This document shows, in pieces, positions 59,601-64,000 of a stretch of 64,000 bases of DNA (positions are counted from its first letter, which is position 1; the number at the start of each line of letters is the position of its first letter). The DNA comes from Sabellastarte sp. h YS-2021 (lineage: Eukaryota > Annelida > Polychaeta > Sabellida > Sabellidae): NCBI GenBank assembly GCA_964017235.1, contig OZ024934.1, positions 77,342,706-77,406,705 on the forward strand. Direction: 5' to 3'. The translations under genes and the position numbers were made by a program. The notes beneath the pieces were generated by a model. It had not been told where the DNA came from, searched no databases, and saw only the letters and a program-made list of their open reading frames with translations.

Positions 59601-62520
59601 CAAAATAAAATAATAGCCACTGGTTTTTGCGAAATTGGTAAACTAACTTACAATAAGACGTGTAAGGCATATAACAGTCTTTATTCTCCCAAAATTATGT
59701 TATAGACATCCCATGGTGGATACTATAAACTCTAGCTGGAGGTAACATGTCGTGAGTGAGATTTCCATTAGCGTTGGAGTTTCTTCAAGGGTGGGGGGCT
59801 TGGTAGTATAATGGGTAACACACTCATCTCTCACCTCTGAGGTCAGTGGTTTGAACAATGAACCTGGCTGAACCTGAAAGTTGGTCGTTGTTACTGATGC
59901 CGGGCAGTTTACAGTGTAGAGTTTTGACCAAGTGGTATGTACTGATTTCCTCTGCCCATGAAACTACACATTGTGATATAACGCAATGATAAACCAAAAT
60001 AAATAAATAAATTAACAAGGATAGGTCTTCATGGACTCGTGGCGATCAAGATTCTGTAGTCATGGCTGCAAATTCAGCCGATGGCAATATGTGAAAACGG
60101 CTTATGACCAGTATTAAAATGACACTTAATTAATATGGTACATTATTAATGTTAAAAGGAATGGTGACCCCCAAATTTGACTTTGATGAGATGTTATTCC
60201 CAAACTAGCTCTTTGTCTAATGTTGTGTGTGGTATCTGTGAAAAGTGGCTTAAAGGGGGTGTTTACTGCTGAAAAGGTATGATCCTGAACTTTCTTCAAT
60301 ATCTAAATAAGGGTCATGGAGAAATTATTACCTATATAGACAATATGACCTTTGGAAAGATTTTACACTCTGCTTCCTTATTATTTAAATCGGTTTACTA
60401 ATATTAAACCATATAATTTAATTTCATTTACAAAAATATGATTTTGTTACTGGTTCAAACATTTGTTGTGACAGAGTATGAGCTCTTTGCTGGAGCTAAC
60501 TTAAAATTTCACACAGATTCGGCTTTTAAACTAGTAATAAATGATATTATAGAACATTTAAAGGGGCCACGGTGGTTGAGTGGGATCGCAGTTCAGTTCC
60601 CAGCCCGACCTCAAGTGGGAAAGCTGGTAGTTGCTTGCCGTTGTTCAGCAGTTTACAGTACAGAACCTTGACCAACTGTATGCACTGGTTTCCTCTGCCC
60701 TTCCAACTACCGGTTGTGATATGACCTGTATAGGGTTGAAAGTGATGTAAAACCCCAAATAAATAAATAAATATAGACAATTTAATGTGATAAGATTATT
60801 TGGTTCATTATGGATACAAAAGTGAAGTGACATAACAGAAGGGGTGTTTGTTTGTCTGGGTGCCTAGACAGCAAAATTGACTTTCTGATCCAGGGCAGAT
60901 ATCTTTTCAATTACAATTACTATAAAGTTGTTTGTACCTATAATTTAAGTGCAACATTTTTTTTCTCTATATTGTGGATATGAAGCCTTGAATTAGTTAT
61001 TTAGACTATCAATAATAGATTCCCACGGAGGAGGTTGAAAGGCATAATGAAATTATAATAACCAGGCACATATCAACATTTCTTCTCTGCCCCTTTACGA
61101 TAACATATTTATCTGCCAATGACACATATGAAAATTAAGTAATTTTTTTAATGAAAAGTAAAGCACCACCTGTTTCTATTGAAATATTCTATTTAGAATA
61201 TGGCATAACAAGCGTTTAGAAAAGAGAAAAAAATTACTATCTTTTGGTGCATTGGTAGATCCCCTTGCAATCATTTTCATACTGAAATAGGTCTCACATA
61301 TTCTGAGGATCTAGAAAGCTTTACATTGTGCCTGGCAAATTATCTTTTATCACTGACTGGAAGGTGATGATCACTATTTATCTCTTACCTTTGAAAAGAG
61401 AATATTCTTCTTTTATAGAGAAACCATAACATAACTTGACTTCTAACATACAGCAATATTTAAATAGAGGAGTTATATGGGGGGGGGGGGGGTCTTTGAT
61501 TCCAACAAAAAATCTAATAGCAACTTTTCCCTTATTAAAGTCATTCTTGTTTTGTATAATAGAGAATGACCTGGTGCTTAAAATTATGCATTTTAGGCTT
61601 TATCAAAATTTGTAAAAATAACATATTTCCAAAGATGATTGCATTTTATGCCAAAAACTAACCAAGTCTAAATTATTTCTGCTGTTTGTGATATATATAT
61701 CTTCACATCACTGCTGTTTTTTGCACAAAAATGTTTGCCTTTGTAATTGTTAATTTACTCGGTACGTTTCACATTTAATGTATTCATCATTTGAGTGGTT
61801 AGTGTGTGGAGTGTCTTTAAAAACAAAAATTACTTCAAATTTTTAATTAAATCCCCTAAAATAAAGAATAAAATATAATGATATACTGAACAAATAATAC
61901 TTGCAAGATTTCATTAACTGTCCGTGTATCTCCTGAGAATATTTTCTTAATGTTATTTGAATGAAAGAAATAATACAATCACTTTACTACACTGCCTGAC
62001 TTTATAAAATGACACATTCCATAAATTGGCATAAAATAATGAAAACAAAATATTAACCAATCAGAGTCACTGATAAAAAATAGGTATTGTCAGTTGTATT
62101 GTGATTGGTTGTGCTGTACAAATTTCAAATAGGTAAAAGTATGTTATCACCCCTTATAAAATACTCAGGTTTATCAGCTGAATGTTTTTTTCTAAATTTG
62201 TACTTGTACAAATTCAGAATGTCTTCAAGCAAAATGCAAACCAATTTTATTCTTGCTTCAATAGCAAGCCAAGCACTACTAGTAATACTGGGCAATGAAG
62301 AACTAGATCATCATATTTATTCTGTGTACATACAACTATATACAAATCCAACATGTAAAAGGTAATTGCTTTTTAAAATTACCTGTTATTATCCTTCCTG
62401 GAAGTGTTAATTTATAATTTGTGAAAAAATTATTTCCAATCTCTTTAGCAAACCTGGATACATGGTAATGGAAACGATTCATATTCTGTTCACCCTGATC
62501 TGAATGGTCCACGTGGCTTG
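21541..62520 (+). CDS. Tandem F5/8 type C (discoidin) domain protein, 3' incomplete
   Basis: Coding exons: 21541-21628, 25777-25982, 50686-50808, 57620-57758, 58442-58582, 59090-59259, 62449-62520; 313 codons, frame kept at every GT-AG junction. Residues 1-18 are a signal peptide with a hydrophobic core (AFVLFSCLYLVV). Residues 31-184 are a full F5/8C domain with outer Cys31/Cys184, WMQVDLG (88-94) and GRFVKFH. Residues 187-313 are most of a second domain with WLQFDVG and GNGNDSYSV. An additional Cys pair lies in the first third of both (63/79 and 213/227). Such domains bind phospholipid heads, glycans or collagen at the cell surface; the ligand here is unknown. Lactadherin-, neuropilin- or Nrx-IV-like proteins all fit so far, so no symbol is given. 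Confidence 0.9.
21629..25776 (+). other. Intron 2, about 4.1 kb
   Basis: Phase 1 intron. AT-rich with no SINE A copy, no recognisable element and no supported internal gene. The short open frames (for example 23254-23481) lack family resemblance. Confidence 0.6.
25777..25982 (+). CDS. Exon 3: N-terminal half of F5/8C domain 1
   Basis: 206 bp with acceptor TTATTCCACAG and donor GCAAAG|GTATGG. It encodes residues 31-98, opening with CGLSQPLGM, then a DWQITASS block (usual discoidin start), the internal Cys63 and Cys79, and WMQVDLGVAAK. It enters in phase 1 and leaves in phase 0. Confidence 0.95.
26611..26671. repeat. (TA)n microsatellite, about 30 units
   Basis: An uninterrupted run of TA dinucleotides about 61 bp long. 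It lies 0.6 kb past exon 3. The minus-strand open frame with alternating Ile-Tyr that covers it is only a translation of the repeat. Confidence 0.98.
27334..27576 (+). mobile_element. SINE A, full-length copy with target duplication
   Basis: Complete from GGGGCCACGGTGGCAGAGTGG through the body to the tail AAATGAATAAATAATTAAATAA. A perfect 14-bp direct repeat TTGGATTTGGGATA flanks it at 27320-27333 and 27577-27590. This is a useful reference copy for the family. Confidence 0.95.
28194..28394 (+). mobile_element. SINE A, 5'-truncated
   Basis: The A-box half of the head is missing. The copy opens at TCCTCTCACCTCTGAGGTC, keeps a B-box-like GGTTCAAACCCC and the whole body, and ends in (AAAT)n. 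It shares the CTTATGTGGGAAAGTTGG variant with the copy at 36.4 kb. Confidence 0.8.
28839..29043. repeat. Possible 205-bp inverted-repeat element
   Basis: ATTATAAAGACCGG at 28839-28852 is matched exactly by its complement CCGGTCTTTATAAT at 29030-29043. Just outside or inside are GCGC-containing stretches on both sides. There is no second copy in this window and no certain target duplication. Confidence 0.4.
30240..30535 (+). repeat. Dispersed repeat family F copy
   Basis: It shares with 57795-58070 the blocks GTCCTCTGTCA, AGCTTGGGCTGTACTT and CACTGAGCATA in the same order and similar spacing. The head is poorly preserved here. A tRNA-headed SINE is likely, judging from the better copy. Confidence 0.5.
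31397..31413. repeat. G17 homopolymer
   Basis: A run of 17 G residues, a likely site of length variation and sequencing error. Confidence 0.95.
31733..31823 (-). repeat. tRNA-like dispersed repeat, family E
   Basis: On the minus strand GGGTTTGACTCCCACAAG has the form of a B box/T-arm. Downstream come GAACCTTTCCCAATATGACC and GGCTGTTGAAG. Related copies lie at 36594-36684 (same strand) and 44968-45066 (opposite strand). Confidence 0.55.
34118..34375 (+). mobile_element. SINE A-related, divergent subfamily A2
   Basis: The tRNA-like head (CACTGTGGCAGCAGACTTGCC, GAGTTTGAATCCTGG) and the GGGAAAGCTGGTAGTTG body are present. Between head and body there is about 40 bp of extra sequence, and the 3' part reads CACAATATAACTAATAGACAGG..GTGACGTAAA instead of the usual CTGTACAGTGTTGAAAGCG. 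The 3' variant is shared with the copy at 37.9 kb. Confidence 0.75.
36346..36570 (+). mobile_element. SINE A, full-length copy with target duplication
   Basis: Head GGGGCCATGGTGGCGCAATG, a B-box-like GCGGTTCACACCCC, body, and tail CCCAAAATAA. The 12-bp repeat ATAAAACTGTTA occurs at 36334-36345 and 36571-36582. It lies 12-24 bp upstream of a family E copy. Confidence 0.88.
36594..36684 (-). repeat. tRNA-like dispersed repeat, family E
   Basis: It matches the copy at 31733-31823 on the same strand, including the CAGCCAGGGTCATATT end and the GAGTCAACCCCACA B-box-like block (as read on the + strand). Confidence 0.55.
37015..37160 (+). repeat. tRNA-like dispersed repeat, family D fragment
   Basis: GTTTGGCTCTCACATCTTTGG followed by TTAGGTTCGAATCCAGGC resembles the 3' half of a tRNA and the family D head at 10.8 kb (on the other strand there). 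The rest is decayed. Confidence 0.4.
37764..38008 (+). mobile_element. SINE A-related, divergent subfamily A2
   Basis: The head CACTGTAGCATAGTGGTAAC, a decayed B box AAGTTTGAATCTTG and the shared body lead to CGCAATATAACTGACAGGC..GTGACGTAAACC, the same variant 3' part as at 34.1-34.4 kb. A possible target duplication, TAAATTC(T)GAG, lies at 37754-37763 and 38009-38019. Confidence 0.75.
38846..39311 (+). repeat. Family G repeat with an internal tandem duplication
   Basis: It opens TTGCCTCCACCAAGGAGGTTA, continues GTCTGTCCATCTGTTTG, then carries two adjacent copies of a roughly 135-bp block (ACTTATGG..GGATTTTGAT..CAGGATATGTCC..GTGATTAGATTTTGGGAG..GGATCACTGTCTGGATC), a third short piece of it, and the family end GTCTGCGCTCTCCGAGTGC. 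A SINE A copy begins where this end stops. Confidence 0.75.
39312..39471 (-). mobile_element. SINE A, head-truncated
   Basis: It reads on the + strand as the AT-rich tail TTTATTTATTTGGGG, then ACGTCACTTTCAACACTGTA and the body down to CCACATAGGGTTTGGGG. The A-box end is lost. The tail abuts the terminus of the family G repeat. Confidence 0.8.
40362..40428 (+). repeat. Left member of a direct repeat flanking MITE copy C
   Basis: TAATGTGGACCATAGGCC..GAGCACCCAGGGAGCACACA matches 40915-40985 (TAATGTGGACCATAGACA..GAGCACTCATAGGGCGCAAACA) in the same orientation, with perhaps four positions in five identical. Confidence 0.65.
40538..40559. repeat. (CT)n microsatellite
   Basis: Eleven CT units inside MITE copy C. 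Confidence 0.95.
40588..40829 (-). mobile_element. SINE A, full-length, nested in a MITE
   Basis: On the minus strand it starts at GGGGGCCATGGTGGCAGAGTG, with the B box GGGGTTCGATCCCCG, body and an (AAAT)n tail. A perfect 13-bp duplication CCTTACATGTATA is at 40575-40587 and 40830-40842. Both flanks belong to the same MITE, so the order of events is certain. Confidence 0.95.
40915..40985 (+). repeat. Right member of a direct repeat flanking MITE copy C
   Basis: Partner of 40362-40428; see that entry. Confidence 0.65.
41921..42047 (-). mobile_element. SINE A, head-truncated and diverged
   Basis: The + strand reads TTTATTTATTTAGATTTTAACGTC, then TCAAGAGTCTATAGGTCATATC, and GTACTGTACTGTAAACTGC. 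About half of the element remains; the tRNA head is gone. Confidence 0.75.
43373..43608 (+). mobile_element. MITE family M1, copy D
   Basis: TATCCTTGCATAAGGCTCGAATT at the left, CATTTATAAAGCACTCG-like and GTGTGCTGGTGTAAAAGTC blocks inside, and a mutated right end CTTAGCCTGTAGCAGAGCTA. Length and order agree with copy B. Confidence 0.7.
43855..44165 (-). repeat. Diverged family G-like repeat
   Basis: GAGAGTACAAACCTCCACCACGG at the left and GTAATTGCAAACAGGCTGACAAACG at the right are the complements of the family's end and start. The middle has a GATCCTGATCTTTCC block. It abuts repeat H. Confidence 0.4.
44195..44556. mobile_element. Dispersed repeat H (uninterrupted copy)
   Basis: About 360 bp starting GGGTGGTATAACCCAC. 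The 60 bp after CCCCTGTCCTTCAAC is related to the complement of the right end (..GACAGTAGTTCAAGG), so the element has inverted-repeat-like ends. A second copy, in the other orientation, runs from 63168 past the window end. This copy has no insertion at the point where that one is split. No coding potential. Confidence 0.7.
44685..44780 (-). repeat. tRNA-like sequence
   Basis: On the minus strand TTTAACTCAGCTGGTTAAACAG resembles a D-arm/A box and GTGGGATCGACTCCGAG a T-arm/B box. The anticodon region and acceptor stem do not form a clean cloverleaf, so a SINE head or tRNA pseudogene is more likely than a functional gene. Confidence 0.4.
44968..45066 (+). repeat. tRNA-like dispersed repeat, family E
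   Basis: It carries GTGGGTTTGACTTGTGTG (B-box-like), GAGAACCTGTCCTAGTATGACC and GGCTGTTGAATGG, the + strand version of the copies at 31.8 and 36.6 kb. Confidence 0.55.
45902..46085 (-). mobile_element. MITE family M1, copy E (one end missing)
   Basis: TAGCCTTACTAAGGGCTCAAGTT at the left is the family TIR. The interior follows to AAGTGCTTTATAAATA. The distal end is lost. Confidence 0.7.
50260..50472. repeat. Minisatellite, about 50-bp unit, four to five copies
   Basis: The motif GATCAGCACTACTGCATGTC then CAGGCAATCAGTATAAATG recurs, with considerable divergence, at about 50261, 50311, 50348, 50396 (weak) and 50430. It lies some 210 bp before exon 4. Confidence 0.8.
50686..50808 (+). CDS. Exon 4: central part of F5/8C domain 1
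   Basis: 123 bp, phase 0 at both ends, with acceptor TTTTTCTTAACAG and donor CAACGG|GTAAGT. It encodes residues 99-139: ITGVMTQGRGDG, WVTSFMVSYS and a WQYVTD block, the usual core strands of the discoidin fold. It could be skipped without frame loss, but that would destroy the domain. Confidence 0.95.
52745..52991 (-). repeat. Family G-like repeat with a terminal hairpin
   Basis: The complement carries GTCTGTTTGTCTGTTTATCC and, farther in, ATCCTCCTCAAAACATTATC. The end nearest 52991 is CCCTAGCC-loop-GGCTAGGG, an 8-bp stem, in place of the usual family start. Confidence 0.5.
53695..54015 (+). repeat. Dispersed repeat family G, near-complete copy
   Basis: ATCTCTACCAAGGAGTATGTG occurs twice near the start (53711 and 53751, the second with AGAGGTATG). 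Then TTGTCTGTTTG, AAAATTTTCAGAAAATG, a CACCATCTTGATCCAGG block and the end TTTGCACTCTCCAAATGCTC follow. Confidence 0.65.
57620..57758 (+). CDS. Exon 5: C-terminal part of F5/8C domain 1
   Basis: 139 bp with acceptor TAATTTTGCAG and donor CCAAG|GTAAGA. It encodes residues 140-185: FEGNVDSYSV, then VPIIGRFVKFH, MRVEVIGCQ. Cys184 is the usual closing cysteine, paired with Cys31. It leaves phase 1. Confidence 0.95.
57759..58441 (+). other. Intron 5, 683 bp
   Basis: Phase 1. It is mostly filled by a repeat F copy (57795-58070). The reading frame of exon 5 runs into a stop at 57793, which fits intron sequence. Confidence 0.85.
57795..58070 (+). mobile_element. Repeat family F, tRNA-headed
   Basis: GTGACCTAGTGGGTAATACAC resembles an A box, and ATATCGAACCTATCCCC, about 70 bp on, a B box. 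The body GTCCTCTGTCA, AGCTTGGGCTGTACTTGGG and CACTGAGCATAAATATG matches 30240-30535. This is probably a SINE. Confidence 0.55.
58442..58582 (+). CDS. Exon 6: start of F5/8C domain 2
   Basis: 141 bp with acceptor AATGTTTACAG and donor GCT|GTGAGT. It encodes residues 186-232, opening VCNELIGLPP, then TKLTASSEKNY, Cys213, Cys227 and WCSRKSS. Only two residues separate it from Cys184, so the domains are directly joined. Entry and exit are in phase 1. Confidence 0.93.
58583..59089 (+). other. Intron 6, 507 bp
   Basis: Phase 1, AT-rich, with no repeat recognised. Confidence 0.85.
59090..59259 (+). CDS. Exon 7: central part of F5/8C domain 2
   Basis: 170 bp with acceptor TCTACTCCACAG and donor CCAAG|GTATGT. 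It encodes residues 233-289: SNEWLQFDVG, LITGVVTKGRGD, WVTRFRLSYSND and VWYFYKDAS. Together with exon 6 this covers what exons 3 and 4 cover in domain 1, but with the split before the WLQFDVG strand rather than after it. Confidence 0.95.
59791..60013 (+). mobile_element. SINE A, diverged copy
   Basis: The head GGGGGGCTTGGTAGTATAATG and a decayed B box (GTGGTTTGAACAATG) are followed by GAAAGTTGGTCGTTG and a tail CCAAAATAAATAAATAA. No clear target duplication. Confidence 0.75.
60562..60772 (+). mobile_element. SINE A with a head deletion
   Basis: It begins GGGGCCACGGTGGTTGAGTGG, then jumps to a B-box-like CAGTTCAGTTCCCAG, so about 30 bp of the tRNA-like region is missing. Body and tail are otherwise good. 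An imperfect 13-bp duplication, ATAGAACATTTAA / ATAGACAATTTAA, is at 60549-60561 and 60773-60785. Confidence 0.85.
61479..61492. repeat. G14 homopolymer
   Basis: A run of 14 G residues in intron 7. Confidence 0.95.
62449..62520 (+). CDS. Exon 8: part of F5/8C domain 2
   Basis: 72 bp with acceptor TTTCCAATCTCTTTAG and donor GGCTTG|GTAAGA. It encodes residues 290-313: WIHGNGNDSYSVHPDL, then NGPRGL. It aligns with FEGNVDSYSV.. of domain 1 and ends just before the expected RFVRF strand. The last part of the domain must be in an exon beyond 64000; I see none in the remaining 1.5 kb. Confidence 0.85.
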
Positions 62521-63167
62521 GTAAGAGGCTCACATGATCAGCCTTTTTGTATGATGTCATGTGACATAGAACAACATCTGTTTCTTTTGTCTATTTTACT
62601 TCATTTTTCCCAGTAATTTCCATAATTTCAGTTTATTTTTCAGATGCACGTGTGCTTGTTTTGTTACACTAGGCACAGCTTCTTCTTTTTTCAGATCTTT
62701 TCTTTGTTAATACATATTTTATGTTAATAAGGAACAACTTTTCTTTGGTAATACATATTTTATGTTTATGAGGGTCATCTCTCATTTTCTGTTATCCAAA
62801 AGTAGTGATGTGTAGGTCTTACAAATCTCTCTTTTTGTCTAATTTAAAGTACTGTACAAAATCAATGTTTGTTTCCCAATAAGGACACACATTTCCTATT
62901 TTAATGTCGCGGTTATTGTAGATGGCACCATAGCAGTGCATAGCAGTACCATAGATATTACCTTGTACCATACAGGTTGGAAATTAAGTTGCTCAACAAA
63001 TGCTACAGTCAGTCCCAGAGGTCCACACAACTTAACATCTATTGCACATTATTCCCGAGTCATACTACAAGCGGTGTACGTTCAGCAGTTAAAGGTTTTA
63101 CTCTGTGGCAGAACCGCCTCTAAGGATGCCTAATGTCTTCTGAGATTTGGTGTTGTCATCATATTAC

Positions 63168-64000
63168 AGGTGGTATAACCCACGGTTATAGGCATTGGAT
63201 GAAATGCCCCTATCCTTCATCTACTGTTCGAGGTCCATATGCAAAGTTTTGACACAATGGCAAAATGTCCATTTACCTCCATTCGCCTTATGGGTCCATG
63301 TCAGACCAACAATCGACTGAGTCACAACCTTATATATGTTACAGGCAAACGGTGTAATCAGGCATTTCGCGAAATGCCTAAAAATTCCAGGCATTTTGTG
63401 AAATCCCTGATTCACTTAGGCATTTCACAAAATGCCTAAAATTTCCAGGTTTTGAGCTCCAGGCATTTCATGAAATGCCTAAATACGATTCTCCAGTCTA
63501 TTTTATTTTTATCAGATTTTTCTGTTTGATCATTTGGTTGAAGAAGACAAATTTATTTCACCAATAGTTTATTGTTGATGATACAAAACTTATTTATTCA
63601 ACAAACTTGACAACATGTAAACACTTATTATATAAAATTATTGTATTTCACAACTTGCCTAAAATGCACCAGGCAAGTTGTGTGATAAAGAAAGACAAAT
63701 TCCAGGCATTTGGCGAAATGCCTAAGTGAATCAGGGATTTCGCGAAATGCTTGGAATTTTTAGGCATTTCACGAAATGCCTGATTACACAGTTTGCCTTT
63801 AACATATACACCATGGACTACACCTTCTGTTACTGTAGCAAGAAATTCATCTGTGCATGCTCACATTCACCTGCACATGCCCAAGATCCCAAATTCAGAA
63901 GTGGAAATTTTAAAGATTTTAAAACTTCCTAAGAACTTGAAAGGTAATGGATTTATTGACACTGTCTCACAAGGTCGCATACAAACCTCAGATGATAGTT
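63168..64000. mobile_element. Dispersed repeat H, second copy, split by an insertion and cut by the window end
   Basis: The left part 63168-63336 (AGGTGGTATAACCCACGG..GACTGAGTCACAACC) and right part 63805-64000 (GGACTACACC..GTAGCAAGAAATTCATCTG..) join to match the complement of the 44.2-kb copy. It continues past 64000. Confidence 0.75.
63337..63804. mobile_element. 468-bp element with about 100-bp palindromic TIRs
   Basis: The left arm 63337-63436 starts TGTTACAGGCAAACGGTG and the right arm 63705-63804, read as complement, starts TGTTAAAGGCAAACTGTG. They stay similar for about 100 bp. Inside the arms the palindrome AGGCATTTCGCGAAATGCCT and variants recur. The flanks are TATA on both sides (63333-63336, 63805-63808), and the copy of repeat H at 44.2 kb shows the empty site with one TATA. 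The 270-bp centre has no coding capacity. It is a non-autonomous DNA transposon; the superfamily is not assigned. Confidence 0.8.

Larger units (their letters stand above)
59260..62448 (+). other. Intron 7, about 3.2 kb
   Basis: Phase 0. It holds SINE A copies at 59.8-60.0 and 60.6-60.8 kb and a G14 tract at 61479-61492. The rest is AT-rich. Confidence 0.75.
62521..64000 (+). other. Intron 8, incomplete
   Basis: Starts with GTAAGA. It has a two-copy 41-bp tandem repeat (TTTCTTTG.TAATACATATTT, 62699-62774), then repeat H from 63168 with the nested palindromic element. No continuation of the discoidin frame is visible. Confidence 0.7.

Noticed and set aside
62936-63133. Open frame of 65 codons considered as exon 9 of the discoidin gene
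   Set aside because: It lacks the expected RFVRF and closing ..VEV.GC pattern, and the acceptor phase does not fit phase 0 from exon 8.
63221-63932. Similar open frames on both strands with GIFRHF-type repeats
   Set aside because: They are translations of the palindromic arms of the inserted element.

Overview
The window is eukaryotic genomic DNA. It is AT-rich, with genes split by long introns, GT-AG splice sites and many small dispersed repeats. The mix of tRNA-headed SINEs, short inverted-repeat elements, an L2/CR1-type LINE fragment and an exon-rich tandem discoidin gene fits a marine invertebrate. A mollusc, perhaps a bivalve, is my best guess, but this is inference and no species is claimed.

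One gene can be supported. It lies on the + strand and encodes a secreted or membrane-anchored protein with tandem F5/8 type C (discoidin) domains. A probable 5' untranslated exon is at 8741-8874. The signal-peptide exon is at 21541-21628. Six further coding exons are at 25777-25982, 50686-50808, 57620-57758, 58442-58582, 59090-59259 and 62449-62520. All junctions keep frame and together give 313 codons. Domain 1 is complete (residues 31-184). Domain 2 starts at residue 187 and is cut off by the end of the window in the middle of its last third. The introns are about 12.7, 4.1, 24.7, 6.8, 0.7, 0.5 and 3.2 kb, and the last one is open.

Region by region: 1-8740 is intergenic or far upstream. 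It holds a MITE copy, a 5S-rRNA-derived sequence, a minisatellite, SINEs and a 5'-truncated LINE with an open 389-codon reverse-transcriptase fragment (5380-6549). 8875-21540 is intron 1, with SINEs, a small foldback element and a MITE. 25983-50685 is the giant intron 3. It carries the densest repeat load: a (TA)30 tract, at least eight SINE A copies, three MITE copies, one of them split by a SINE, and a minisatellite close to exon 4. 50809-62448 alternates exons with repeat-bearing introns. The last kilobase is a repeat (also at 44.2 kb) that was itself split by a 468-bp palindromic inverted-repeat element.

The most informative parts beyond the gene are nested insertions. A full SINE sits inside a MITE with a 13-bp target duplication. 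A long-TIR element sits inside another repeat whose second copy in this window preserves the empty site. No intact rRNA or tRNA gene, CRISPR array or prokaryotic operon was seen. All calls rest on reading the sequence, with no database search.
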